Shown here: positions 1 through 8,314 of the stretch, piece after piece
Numbering within the stretch: the stretch's first letter is position 1
Layout of the letters: each line of letters begins with the position of its first letter
Origin: Neobittarella massiliensis (ex Bilen et al. 2018)
GTDB lineage: Bacteria; Bacillota; Clostridia; Oscillospirales; Ruminococcaceae
Reading direction: 5' to 3'
Length of the DNA stretch: 64,000 bases
NCBI RefSeq assembly: GCF_900289145.1
Contig: NZ_OKQO01000002.1
Location: forward strand, 248,001 to 312,000
Notes under the pieces: model-generated
What the model saw: only the letters and a program-made list of their open reading frames with translations
Databases searched by the model: none
What the model was told of the DNA's origin: nothing
Program-made: the position numbers and the translations under genes

Positions 1-1122
1 TTTAACTTTCGCTCGGTGTCGGAGCCGTCGGGGGAGCAGAACATGCGCGGCTCTCGCGAGGGTTTTGTGGAGGCGGCGCGCATCAACTTGACGCTAGTGC
101 GCCGCCGCATGAAGAGCCCCACCTTAAAATTTGAGTACCTCTCTCTGGGCACCAAATCAAAGACCGATGTGTTTTTGGTTTACCTGACCGACAAGGCCAG
201 CCCGGCGGTACTGAAAAAGCTGCGGCGGCGCCTGGCCTCGGTAAAGCTGGAGGCGATCCTGGACAGCGGCTATATCACCCCATTTTTAGACCGGCACTCG
301 GTGTCGCTGTTTTCGGGGGTGGGCAGCACTGAGCGGCCGGATACGCTGTGCGGCAAGATCATGGAGGGCCGGGTGGGCATCATTGTTGACGGCACCCCGT
401 TTGCGCTGGTGGCGCCATACCTGTTTTCGGAAAATTTTCAGTCGATGGACGACTACACCCAGCGGCCCTACTATGCCTCGTTTATCCGCTGTTTAAAATT
501 CTTTGCCTTTCTCATCAGTTTTTTGCTGCCGGGCAGCTATGTGGCGGTGGTGACCCATCACCCGGAACTGATCCATCGGGAGCTTTTGCAAAACATTATC
601 GAGGCACAGAAAAACACGCCGTTCCCGCTGATGGTGGAGGCGCTCATCATCCATGTGGTATTTGAGATCATGCGGGAAGCTGGGCTGCGGCTGCCTAAGG
701 CTATAGGCCACGCGGTGAGCATCGTGGGGGCTATCGTCATCGGCGATGCAGCGGTATCGACCGGGCTGGTAGGTACGCCGATGGTGCTGATCGTGGCGCT
801 GACAGCGGTGAGCTCTTTTGTGGTGCCCAACTTGTACGAGCCGGTCATCATTTTAAAATTCGCCTTTATTTTACTGGGCGGATTGCTGGGCATTTACGGC
901 ATCTCGCTGGGGCTGGTGGTGCTGCTGTTAAATCTGTGTTCCATCAATACCTTCGGTATCCCCTACACCAGCCCCATCTCGCCGTTTGGGCACTCGGTAT
1001 TTCGGGATGTATTTTTTCGCATTGGGTGGCGGCAACTGCAAAACAGCCGTTCGAAAGTACAAAATATGCCCGGCTCGTCTATCCGCACAGCGCCCAAAGA
1101 TGGACGCGAGCAGGGGAGGTGA
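1..1122 (+). CDS. Spore germination protein, GerA family (5'-truncated)
   Basis: GerA-family subunit of a germinant receptor in the inner spore membrane, which helps sense nutrients and trigger germination. The reading frame is open to the left edge, so the N-terminus lies outside the window. About 373 residues are visible. They begin in the conserved segment with the SEP and RGSREGF motifs that closes the N-terminal soluble part. The remainder has several hydrophobic segments (about residues 155-175, 240-265 and 275-310 of the visible part) and a polar C-terminal tail, as in GerAA/GerKA. It stops six bases before the GerB-like gene and so heads or continues a gerABC-type operon. The ligand cannot be told from sequence. 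Confidence 0.93.
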   Translation, partial: FNFRSVSEPSGEQNMRGSREGFVEAARINLTLVRRRMKSPTLKFEYLSLGTKSKTDVFLVYLTDKASPAVLKKLRRRLASVKLEAILDSGYITPFLDRHSVSLFSGVGSTERPDTLCGKIMEGRVGIIVDGTPFALVAPYLFSENFQSMDDYTQRPYYASFIRCLKFFAFLISFLLPGSYVAVVTHHPELIHRELLQNIIEAQKNTPFPLMVEALIIHVVFEIMREAGLRLPKAIGHAVSIVGAIVIGDAAVSTGLVGTPMVLIVALTAVSSFVVPNLYEPVIILKFAFILLGGLLGIYGISLGLVVLLLNLCSINTFGIPYTSPISPFGHSVFRDVFFRIGWRQLQNSRSKVQNMPGSSIRTAPKDGREQGR

Positions 1123-1128
1123 GCAGCT

Positions 1129-2205
1129 GTGCGACAAGGTAAACAGTACATCAGCCAAAATCAGCTGGTGCTGCTGCTGTTTTTATCGAATTTATTTTCT
1201 TACCTGACTTATTATACCCCCAAAGGCGCCAAAGTCGGGTTTGGTTCCTCGATCGTGGGGCTGGTTTTGGGAAATCTGGCTGCACTGGGTATTGGGATGT
1301 TGTACTTTGCCATCCGCGGACGGCTGGGGCATAACCTCGGCGAGTTTTTGTTGGAGCAAAACCGTGTGGTGGGCATTGTATTCAGCTGGCTGGCGGCAGT
1401 GTTTTTGGGTTTGGCAGCTGTACATTCAGTGTGCGGGTTCACCTCGTTCATCCACCGGCAGATCTATACCCAGACCAACTACCTGGTATTTTTGCTGCCT
1501 TTTTTGGGGGTGGCGCTGTTTGGGCTACTTGTGGGGATAGAGAGTCTGGCACGTACCGGCACGCTGATCTTTGCGCTGACGGCGGTATCGCTGGCTATCG
1601 TGCTGCTGGGCACGCTGCCCAACATCGACCCGCCGTCACTGTACAGCTATTCTTCGGTTAATCTGGGCGATACCGCCACTGCTTTTTGGGGGGCGCTGCG
1701 GGGAAATATAGACCTGCTCGTTGCACTGCTGTTGATGCAGCACCAGGAGAAAAAGAGCAGCCGCGTTTTTAAGAAATACTTCTTTTTATCTACCGGGACA
1801 GCGGTGGGCCTGTCGCTGCTGGTCCACCTGGCGCTGGGGCCCTATGCAGCCACCCGCAACTACCCGTTTTATGCGCTGGCGGTATTTTCGGACCTGTCGG
1901 TACTGCAGCGGCTGGACTCGTTTTACTTGGTGGTGTGGGTGATGGTATCGTTTGTGCGGGTCGTGTTGCTGCTGACAGCAATGGCCTCTGTACTGCAGAC
2001 GGCGGTGCCGCAGCGGGCATATAAAAAGACGGCGATCGTCTTTTTGGCAGTGGTAACTGCAGCGGCGATCATCGGCTGCAGCAGCCAGCGCATCTACGAC
2101 TTGATCGCGCTGCTGTTTAAAAGCGGCTATCCCAGCTTACTACTGGTGCTGCTGCCGGTCTGTTACCTGCTGGCGACTGTTAAGAGGCGAAGGGGGGAGC
2201 GCTGA
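1129..2205 (+). CDS. Spore germination permease, GerB family
   Basis: GerB/GerKB-type subunit of the germinant receptor, related to amino-acid permeases of the APC superfamily and likely to form the nutrient-binding membrane component. It has 358 residues with about ten hydrophobic segments, the usual family length. It opens with the typical short polar N-terminus followed by a first membrane helix. The GTG start at 1129 is chosen because AGGGGAGGTG lies just upstream at 1112-1121. The stop codon overlaps the start of the next gene (ATGA), which implies translational coupling within the ger operon. Confidence 0.92.
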   Translation: MRQGKQYISQNQLVLLLFLSNLFSYLTYYTPKGAKVGFGSSIVGLVLGNLAALGIGMLYFAIRGRLGHNLGEFLLEQNRVVGIVFSWLAAVFLGLAAVHSVCGFTSFIHRQIYTQTNYLVFLLPFLGVALFGLLVGIESLARTGTLIFALTAVSLAIVLLGTLPNIDPPSLYSYSSVNLGDTATAFWGALRGNIDLLVALLLMQHQEKKSSRVFKKYFFLSTGTAVGLSLLVHLALGPYAATRNYPFYALAVFSDLSVLQRLDSFYLVVWVMVSFVRVVLLLTAMASVLQTAVPQRAYKKTAIVFLAVVTAAAIIGCSSQRIYDLIALLFKSGYPSLLLVLLPVCYLLATVKRRRGER

Positions 2206-3041
2206 TGATGGGCAGAAAAAAAGGTAAGCTCGCGGCAGTGGTACTCGCCGCACTTACCGCGCTGGCGCTGACCAGCTGTGTGAGCAGCACCGAGATCGGC
2301 GAGCGCAAGATCGTCAAGTCGCTGGCGCTGTCGCAGGTATCAGATGGCGGACTGCAAGCGCAGCTGGAAATCATCCAACCAGAGGAAAACACCTTCTTGA
2401 CCGTTGCGGGGAGCGACGTGCATGAGCTGGTAGAGAATCTGCGCTACAAAGAGGTGTTCTTTGACGGTATCGACCAGATCTTTGTACAGGAACAACTGCT
2501 GCGGCAGCGGGGACGTGAGGTCCTACGCCGCTTTTGTATTGAGGAGATGGACCTGCGACCGGGGGCCAAGCTGTACGCTTACACCGGCGATTTTGACCAG
2601 GCACTGACCCAGATCACCCAACAACAGAGCAGCCGATTGGGTTTTTGTGACCTCATCGACTGCGCCGGGGAGGTCTGCGTACTGCCGGTACTGAATAGCA
2701 GCCCACTGGGACTGTCTACACCTCAGGCGCTGCGAGTACAGGGTGACGATGTGACACTGCTGGAGGAGGACACCTATTTGGGGTATCTGCTGCTCAACCG
2801 GCGCCTGCACGACTACAAGAGCCGGTGGGGGCTGGTGGTGTCGTCGCTGCCCACTACCGATCTGACTGCCGGGACCCCGGCAGTGACGGTGTGGACCGAT
2901 ACGGCCCAGGAGATAGAGGCCAAACCACTGGAAGGGGCGGTTGCCGACTACTTACAGCAGTGCCGCCGCCGGGGCTGGCCGCCGCTAGAGGGCAGAGATG
3001 AACAGGCCATATCGTTTGAGGTAAAGGTGCAAAAAGAGTGA
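2205..3041 (+). CDS. Spore germination lipoprotein, GerC family, short form
   Basis: GerC-type lipoprotein subunit of the germinant receptor, anchored on the outer face of the inner spore membrane. The N-terminus has a lysine-rich stretch, a hydrophobic helix and a lipobox (LTSC, Cys near residue 25). The next part (EIGERKIVKSLALSQ) fits the conserved N-terminal GerC domain. At 278 residues it is much shorter than the 370-400 residues usual for the family, and the C-terminal domain seems compressed. The stop is clean and no continuation was seen in other frames, so this looks like a short variant rather than a frameshift. It overlaps the GerB-like gene by one base and ends the operon. Confidence 0.85.
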   Translation: MMGRKKGKLAAVVLAALTALALTSCVSSTEIGERKIVKSLALSQVSDGGLQAQLEIIQPEENTFLTVAGSDVHELVENLRYKEVFFDGIDQIFVQEQLLRQRGREVLRRFCIEEMDLRPGAKLYAYTGDFDQALTQITQQQSSRLGFCDLIDCAGEVCVLPVLNSSPLGLSTPQALRVQGDDVTLLEEDTYLGYLLLNRRLHDYKSRWGLVVSSLPTTDLTAGTPAVTVWTDTAQEIEAKPLEGAVADYLQQCRRRGWPPLEGRDEQAISFEVKVQKE

Positions 3042-3147
3042 GCGGGGAGGATATATCCGCGTTGGAGCTTGCCGGGCAGTGATGGGGAGAGCTTATCGGC
3101 CCAGTTGGAATGGCTGCACCTAAAAATGGATAGTTGTCGTTAAGACC

Positions 3148-3194
3148 AAAAAAGCGCCGCTGCGGACAGCTCTGTGTCGTACAGCGGCGTTTTA
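3148..3194. terminator. Bidirectional intrinsic terminator
   Basis: The 8-bp inverted repeat CGCCGCTG (3155-3162) / CAGCGGCG (3182-3189) is flanked by an A-run on the left and a T-run on the right. It can therefore end the ger operon on the plus strand and the FAD oxidoreductase gene on the minus strand. The two genes converge here. Confidence 0.85.
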
Positions 3195-3215
3195 TATTTA
3201 TGGGATAAGCAAAAA

Positions 3216-4595
3216 TTATTTTTTGGCCGAGATCTTATCGGCAATGTAGAGACCGTTGGCCGAGGCCTGCGACAGAGAGCGGGTAAAGCCAGCTCCATCA
3301 CCGAGAGCATAGATGCCGGGGCATCCGGTCAGTTCAAAATCGTCGGCGGCCGGGCGGGCCGAGTAGTACTTGCACTCGATGCCGTAGAGCAGCGTATCGT
3401 GGTTGGCAGTACCGGGGGCGATCTTATCGAGGGCGTGCAGCGTCTCGATGATATTGTCGAGTTGGCGTTTGGGCATGCACAGGCTGAGGTCGCCGGCCAC
3501 GGCGTTTAGAGTGGGCTTGGTGGTGGAGTCGCGAAGCCGCTTCTCATCGGTGCGGCGGCCGGCCTCCAGGTCGCCCAGCCGCTGTACCAGCACGCTGCCG
3601 CCAGATACCATGTTGGCCAGCTTGGCCACGTGGCGGGCGTACTCAATGGGGGCGTTAAAGGGCTGGGTGAAACGGGTGGTAGAGAGCAGGGCGAAGTTGG
3701 AGTTCTGAGTTTTGCGGGCCTCATCGCGGTAGGAGTGCCCGTTGACGGTGAGGATGCCGGCGGTATTTTCGGTGACCACATGGCCCCGCTCGTTAAAGCA
3801 GAACATACGGGTGACATCGCCGTATTTTTTGGAGCGGTACCAGATCTTGGGCTCGTAGATCTTGCGGGAGAAGTCCTCCCAGATCATGGAGGGCAGTTCG
3901 ACCCGCACGCCCACATCTACCTGGTTATTCTCGAGAGGAATATCATTTTTTTGACACCAGTCAGAGAAAAAGCCACTGCCTACCCGACCGACGGCGAACA
4001 GGATCTTGTCGGCAGAGACGGTATCGGCCTGTCCACCGCTGGTAAAGTTGATCTGATGGGTGTGCCGGTCGACGTCGGTGACACAGGTATCGGTGCGGAT
4101 ATCGACTTTGCCCTGCAGGCTGTCGATGAGGTGCAACATGGTCTCGAAGTTGGCGTCGGTCCCCAGGTGCTTGAGTTGGGCCTGCGACATGTGCAGATCG
4201 TTTTGGATACACAGCTTTTTGAGCTCGTTATTGGGCATGAAGCGCTCGGTCGTGGCGCCGAAGGAGACCAGGATCGCATCGGCTTGCTCGATGTAATCGA
4301 TGACTGTTTCGGGGGCGAGAAAATCGGTCAGCCAGCCGCCGTACTCGGTGGAGATGACGTATTTGCCATCGGAGAAGGCACCGGCGCCAGCCATCCCCTC
4401 CATGATGGCACAGGAGCGACACTTGATGCACTTGTCGACCTTTTTGCTGACCAGGGGGCAGACCCGGTCGCTCAGCGCATGGCCTTTTTCAAAGAGCACC
4501 ACCGAGAGAGAGGGGTCGTTTTGGGCGATGCGGTAGGCGGCCATCAGCCCGCCGGGACCGCCGCCGATAATGGCGACATCGTACGTTTTGTTCAT
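3216..4595 (-). CDS. FAD-dependent oxidoreductase (COG2509-like)
   Basis: Predicted flavoprotein of 459 residues. The N-terminus carries a Rossmann dinucleotide-binding motif (AIIGGGPGGLMAAY) followed by a Cys-rich stretch (CPLVSKKVDKCIKCRSC, about residues 46-62). A second glycine-rich stretch near the C-terminus (GIYALGDGAGFTRSLSQA) resembles the FAD-closing motif of this superfamily. This layout matches the uncharacterised FAD-dependent dehydrogenase family common in Clostridia; the substrate is unknown. The ATG is preceded by a good SD (AGGAGG). The gene is monocistronic, with its own promoter at 4717-4745 and a structured leader (4624-4694) that includes a terminator-like hairpin. Confidence 0.88.
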   Translation of the reverse strand: MNKTYDVAIIGGGPGGLMAAYRIAQNDPSLSVVLFEKGHALSDRVCPLVSKKVDKCIKCRSCAIMEGMAGAGAFSDGKYVISTEYGGWLTDFLAPETVIDYIEQADAILVSFGATTERFMPNNELKKLCIQNDLHMSQAQLKHLGTDANFETMLHLIDSLQGKVDIRTDTCVTDVDRHTHQINFTSGGQADTVSADKILFAVGRVGSGFFSDWCQKNDIPLENNQVDVGVRVELPSMIWEDFSRKIYEPKIWYRSKKYGDVTRMFCFNERGHVVTENTAGILTVNGHSYRDEARKTQNSNFALLSTTRFTQPFNAPIEYARHVAKLANMVSGGSVLVQRLGDLEAGRRTDEKRLRDSTTKPTLNAVAGDLSLCMPKRQLDNIIETLHALDKIAPGTANHDTLLYGIECKYYSARPAADDFELTGCPGIYALGDGAGFTRSLSQASANGLYIADKISAKK

Positions 4596-4623
4596 GAGCG
4601 TTTCCTCCTGTACAAGAGACGGT

Positions 4624-4694
4624 GGCGCTTTTCCCGTAAAAAGCGGGCAGAAGATACGGGAGTCGCACCCAGATCACTGCCCGCTGATAGCGCC
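4624..4694 (-). promoter_or_regulatory. Structured leader with terminator and competing hairpins
   Basis: This leader lies between the promoter and start codon of the FAD oxidoreductase gene, read on the minus strand. The arms 4677-4685 and 4642-4650 form a 9-bp GC-rich stem followed by a U-run (4642-4638), which is an intrinsic terminator. Two other pairings exist. TCCCGTA/TACGGGA (4655-4661 with 4632-4638) puts the terminator's 3' arm in its loop and uses the U-run. An outer GGCGCT/AGCGCC closing stem pairs 4689-4694 with 4624-4629. The layout resembles an attenuator or small riboswitch. I do not recognise it as any known class. Confidence 0.55.
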
Positions 4695-4716
4695 AAGTTT
4701 TCACACACGATTTATC

Positions 4717-4745
4717 ATTATAAGCAGCAGATGTGAACAAATCAA
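4717..4745 (-). promoter_or_regulatory. SigA-type promoter for the FAD oxidoreductase gene
   Basis: On the minus strand, TTGATT (4740-4745) and TATAAT (4717-4722) are separated by 17 bp. The predicted start of transcription is near 4710, giving a leader of about 115 nt that contains the hairpins at 4624-4694. The rest of the gap 4746-4875 shows nothing recognisable. Confidence 0.75.
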
Positions 4746-4875
4746 GTAAATTCTCAAAAAAATGACACAATTTTAGCCTTTTGCTGTGTGATGTACATGA
4801 ATTACGGGCAAAAGGCAAGATTGTGCGCTGATGACAGACGGTAATGGGTGCAGCCGCGTCGAAATTGGCTGTAAA

Positions 4876-4908
4876 AGAGCGGGCCAATACAGCTGATCGG
4901 CCCGCTCT
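4876..4908 (-). terminator. Intrinsic terminator after the GT4 gene
   Basis: The 9-bp inverted repeat GAGCGGGCC (4877-4885) / GGCCCGCTC (4899-4907) is followed on the minus strand by a short T-run. It lies just downstream of the glycosyltransferase stop codon. Confidence 0.75.
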
Positions 4909-4923
4909 AAAGATATTTTATGA

Positions 4924-6090
4924 TCATTTGCCCTGCAGCGCGTTGAGGTACACCCGCTCGAGGTTTTCGCCCAGGGTCTTGGCACCGGAATCCTGCACCG
5001 AGGCCACCACCGACTTTTTAAATGCTTTTTTCTCTTTTTCGGGCATCTGCCAGTAACCCATCACTTTTTTGCGCAGGCTCTTGGCATCGCTGAAGATAAA
5101 GCCGTTGACCCCCTCGACCACCTGGCCGCGGTTGAGATCATCGCGGATATGCACCACCGGCAGGCCCACAGCCATGGCCTCCAACATGGAGATGGAGTTG
5201 GTGTCGGAGGTAGAGGCAGTGACATACAGGTCGCAGGCCACCAGATAGTTGAGCAGATCCTCGTGCTCGACTTTGCCGATCATGTTGACCTGGTCGCCAA
5301 TACCTAGCTGGCGGCTGAGCTCGATGAGACGGGGGCGGTCGGGGCCGTCGCCGACGATCATCAGCTTGAGGTGTTTTTGATCGGCGAGACTCTCAGCCCA
5401 CATCTCGAACAGATTATCGAGCCCTTTTTCACGACCGATACGGCCCACAAAGCATACCACAAAGTCATCCTCGGCGTAGTGATAGCGCTGCCGAATGGAC
5501 GCCACCTGATCTAAATCTGCCTTTTTGACACTGAACATATCGAGCTCTACCGGATTGGGCACCACATTGATGGACTTGGTGACCCCGTGGCTGTGCAGGT
5601 ATTCGGACACCTTTTTAGAGGGACCGGTAACCTGCACGGCGCGGCGGGCGAACATGCGGGGGTATTTGCCGGCGATCTTTTTGGCCGCCGGGATCAGCTT
5701 TTTGGGCACCACGTAATACAGGGAGTCGTCGTACATGGTGTGCATGGTGTAGACCATGGGGATCTTGTGGCGCTTGGCGTACTGAAAGCCAAACAGGCCA
5801 ATGCCAAATTCCTGGTGGACATGGATGATGTCGGGATGAAACTCGCTCAACAACTTCTCGCGACGGCGGCTCATGGGGCTGGCCAGGCCGTAGCCGTACA
5901 GCTTTTTGATCTTTTTGCAGGGGCAGTACAGCACGCCATCTTCCATTTTGTGGTGGTGTACGGCCGGGTCGGCGGTGACCACCAGCACCTTATGGCCCAG
6001 CATTTCCAGCCCGGTCTTCAGTGCGTGCACGTGGGTGACGACACCGTTGATATAGGGCAGGTACGTCTCTACAAACAGCGCTATCCTCAT
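4924..6090 (-). CDS. Glycosyltransferase family 4
   Basis: GT-B fold glycosyltransferase of 388 residues. The N-terminus (MRIALFVETYLPYINGVVTH) is typical of the GT4 group that glucosylates diacylglycerol or phosphatidylinositol in the cytoplasmic membrane. HVHQEFGIG follows near residue 95. The C-terminal half has the nucleotide-sugar binding region with FVGRIGREKGLDNL and the EX7E-like segment SISMLEAMAVGLPVV. The likely role is glycolipid synthesis for membrane or lipoteichoic acid anchoring, but donor and acceptor are inferred only from family resemblance. The SD is weak; the start is chosen because the family signature begins at residue 1. It has its own promoter at 6282-6310. Confidence 0.85.
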   Translation of the reverse strand: MRIALFVETYLPYINGVVTHVHALKTGLEMLGHKVLVVTADPAVHHHKMEDGVLYCPCKKIKKLYGYGLASPMSRRREKLLSEFHPDIIHVHQEFGIGLFGFQYAKRHKIPMVYTMHTMYDDSLYYVVPKKLIPAAKKIAGKYPRMFARRAVQVTGPSKKVSEYLHSHGVTKSINVVPNPVELDMFSVKKADLDQVASIRQRYHYAEDDFVVCFVGRIGREKGLDNLFEMWAESLADQKHLKLMIVGDGPDRPRLIELSRQLGIGDQVNMIGKVEHEDLLNYLVACDLYVTASTSDTNSISMLEAMAVGLPVVHIRDDLNRGQVVEGVNGFIFSDAKSLRKKVMGYWQMPEKEKKAFKKSVVASVQDSGAKTLGENLERVYLNALQGK

Positions 6091-6281
6091 AACTTAAACG
6101 ATCCATTCTCCGGCAGTGTGCTAAAAGTGAAACGGTCGGCGCTGTCGGTCGCCAACTGCTTGTGGTCAGGCTTTTCCCGCCCGGGGGCAGGTGCCGCAAA
6201 ACCCTTTACATGACCTCGGTACAGGCCTGTTGGCCACACTGTAGGGGCAAACAGGCTTTAGCTATCATTTTGACTTTACAC

Positions 6282-6310
6282 ATTATACCATACTGACAAA
6301 TGCAAGACAA
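6282..6310 (-). promoter_or_regulatory. SigA-type promoter for the GT4 gene
   Basis: On the minus strand, TTGTCT (6305-6310) and TATAAT (6282-6287) are separated by 17 bp. Transcription would begin near 6275, leaving an untranslated leader of about 185 nt (6274-6091) in which I recognise no known riboswitch. Confidence 0.75.
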
Positions 6311-6386
6311 ATCGGCAATTCTTACGATCTGGTAAAATCTTTCTTACGGAAGTGACAAAATCTGTTTGGCGGCGGCAAACTATCTG

Positions 6387-6415
6387 TTGAAAGCGGGGGA
6401 CAACTACTATATAAT
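6387..6415 (+). promoter_or_regulatory. SigA-type promoter for the hprK cluster
   Basis: TTGAAA (6387-6392) and a perfect TATAAT (6410-6415) are separated by 17 bp, about 90 bases upstream of hprK. The intergenic stretch 6091-6503 holds this promoter and the divergent GT4 promoter, and nothing else recognised. Confidence 0.85.
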
Positions 6416-6503
6416 AGATTTGTATATATCTGCATTTTTTTGCGCGATGCTTTTTATAGAAGGGACAAATGCCCGTTGTCATAACGGATAAGGAGGCCAT
6501 AAA

Positions 6504-7463
6504 ATGGCGACTTTTAGTGTAAAGCTCTCTACCTTGATACAAAAATTCAATTTAGAGGCGGTGAATATGCCCCAAAACCCCGAGGAGCTGCTCATCACCA
6601 CCCCTGATATCAATCGCCCCGGCCTGTACTTGGCCGGTCACCACGACTTTTTTGACGCGGGGCGCATCCAGTTCATCGGCAATCTGGAGTACTCGTACCT
6701 GCAGGACTGCACCGAGGAATTTCGCGAGAAGAGTCTCTTTCGCTTTTTTAAGGCCAAGCCGGCAGCGGTGGTATTTACCCGCGGGCTGGAGATCTTTCCG
6801 GCGGCCATCGAGGCGGCCAAAGAGTACCAGGTGCCGCTGCTGCGCACCCGCGAGGCCACTTCGGCTTTTATGTCGGGGCTGATCTCTTACCTGAACGTGG
6901 AGCTGGCGCCCCGCATCACCCGGCACGGGGTGCTGGTTGAGGTGTACGGCGAGGGAATCCTTCTGCTAGGCGAGAGCGGCGTAGGCAAGAGCGAGACGGC
7001 AATAGAGCTGGTAAAACGCGGCCATCGACTGATAGCTGACGACGCGGTGGAGCTGCGGCGCACCTCGGCCACCACGCTGGTGGGCCAGTCGCCGGACAAC
7101 ATCCGCCACTTTGTGGAGCTGCGAGGCATCGGTATCGTCAACGTGCGCCGCATATTTGGTATCGGCTCGGTCAAAATGAGCGAGAAGGTGGATATGATCA
7201 TTCACCTAGAGCCCTGGGAGCAGGGAAAAAACTATGACCGCATCGGTCTGGAAAACACCCACACCGAAATACTGGGCATCAATATCCCGTCGCTGGATAT
7301 TCCGGTAAAGCCCGGGCGCAACCTAGCCATTATCATCGAGGTGGCGGCCATGAACAACCGCCAGAAACGCATGGGTTACAACGCCGCAAGGCAGCTGCTC
7401 ACCAATTTGGGTATGCTCGATGACGTGAAGAAGGCCGAAGAACAGGATATCGACTTCTTTTAG
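6504..7463 (+). CDS. hprK: HPr kinase/phosphorylase
   Basis: Bifunctional enzyme that phosphorylates and dephosphorylates Ser-46 of HPr, and so drives carbon catabolite control in Firmicutes. It has 319 residues, the usual length. The central Walker A motif is GESGVGKSE (about residue 155). It is followed by ADDAVELRR and the C-terminal signature region around the ELRGIGIVNVRRIFG segment. An AAGGAGG SD precedes the ATG. It is the first gene of a cluster with a PHP phosphatase, murB, rapZ, whiA and dnaE, an order known from many Clostridia. Confidence 0.97.
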   Translation: MATFSVKLSTLIQKFNLEAVNMPQNPEELLITTPDINRPGLYLAGHHDFFDAGRIQFIGNLEYSYLQDCTEEFREKSLFRFFKAKPAAVVFTRGLEIFPAAIEAAKEYQVPLLRTREATSAFMSGLISYLNVELAPRITRHGVLVEVYGEGILLLGESGVGKSETAIELVKRGHRLIADDAVELRRTSATTLVGQSPDNIRHFVELRGIGIVNVRRIFGIGSVKMSEKVDMIIHLEPWEQGKNYDRIGLENTHTEILGINIPSLDIPVKPGRNLAIIIEVAAMNNRQKRMGYNAARQLLTNLGMLDDVKKAEEQDIDFF

Positions 7464-7529
7464 TATGCCGATACAGCCTGCTATCCACACAAAATACAGA
7501 AAGATAACGCTCCCGGAGGAATGTAAAAT

Positions 7530-8252
7530 ATGAACATCGTCGCAGATACGCACACCCATACGATCGCCTCCAGTCACGCCTATGGGACCATCATCGAGAT
7601 GGCCACCTATGCGGCCAAACACGGGCTGTCGTGCATCGCCATGACCGACCACGCCCCGGCCATGGACGACGCGGCCCATGTGTGGCACTTTTTTAACCTG
7701 CACCTCATTCCCAACTACATCGAGGGAGTGCGGGTGCTCACTGGGGCTGAGACCAACATCATCGATTACGAGGGGCACATCGATCTGCCGGAAGACCTGC
7801 TCAAAAAGATGGACTGGGTGGTGGCCTCTTTTCACCCCGAGGCCATAAAGCCCGGTACCGTCGAACAGCACACCGAGGCGATTTTGGGAATGCTCAAAAA
7901 CCCGTACATCGATGTGTTTGGTCACCCCGGCCCCAACAATTTTAAGTTTGACTACGACTATGTGGTGCCCAAATTTAAAGATAGCGGCAAATATATCGAG
8001 TTTAACGCCAGTTCTTTCACTTTCCGTGCCGGCGCCAAGGAAAATATGCGCTATGTGGCAAAACTGTGCGCAAAGCATGGAGTGGAGGTCGTGGTAAATT
8101 CCGACTCTCACTCGCCGTTTAACGTGGGGGACGTACAGATCGCCCTGGATCTTCTGCGGGAAGTGGATTTTCCGCCGGAACTCATCATCAACACCGATCT
8201 GGAGCGGTTTAAGCGCGCTCTGTCGAACCGGCATATCCCGGTGGTCTACTAA
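7530..8252 (+). CDS. PHP-domain phosphatase (YcdX-like)
   Basis: Metal-dependent phosphoesterase of the PHP superfamily, 240 residues. The N-terminal metal-binding motif is DTHTHTIASSHAYG (residues 6-19), followed by TDHAP (about residue 39), a glutamate in TGAETNI, HPEA, GHPGP and a late NSDSH (about residues 190-194). These are the dispersed metal ligands of YcdX-type phosphatases. The physiological substrate is unknown. The ATG has a strong SD (GGAGGAATG). It sits between hprK and murB, as in related genomes. Confidence 0.88.
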   Translation: MNIVADTHTHTIASSHAYGTIIEMATYAAKHGLSCIAMTDHAPAMDDAAHVWHFFNLHLIPNYIEGVRVLTGAETNIIDYEGHIDLPEDLLKKMDWVVASFHPEAIKPGTVEQHTEAILGMLKNPYIDVFGHPGPNNFKFDYDYVVPKFKDSGKYIEFNASSFTFRAGAKENMRYVAKLCAKHGVEVVVNSDSHSPFNVGDVQIALDLLREVDFPPELIINTDLERFKRALSNRHIPVVY

Positions 8253-8314
8253 ATACAGTTACAGTGACCCCGCGCTGAGGCGGGCAGGATATGACGCGAT
8301 CGGGAGGAAACCAC

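Noticed and set aside
3630-4736. Long plus-strand frame of 368 codons opposite the FAD oxidoreductase gene
   Set aside because: It is the reverse of a well-supported gene, has no SD or recognisable motif, and is a known side effect of GC-rich codon use.
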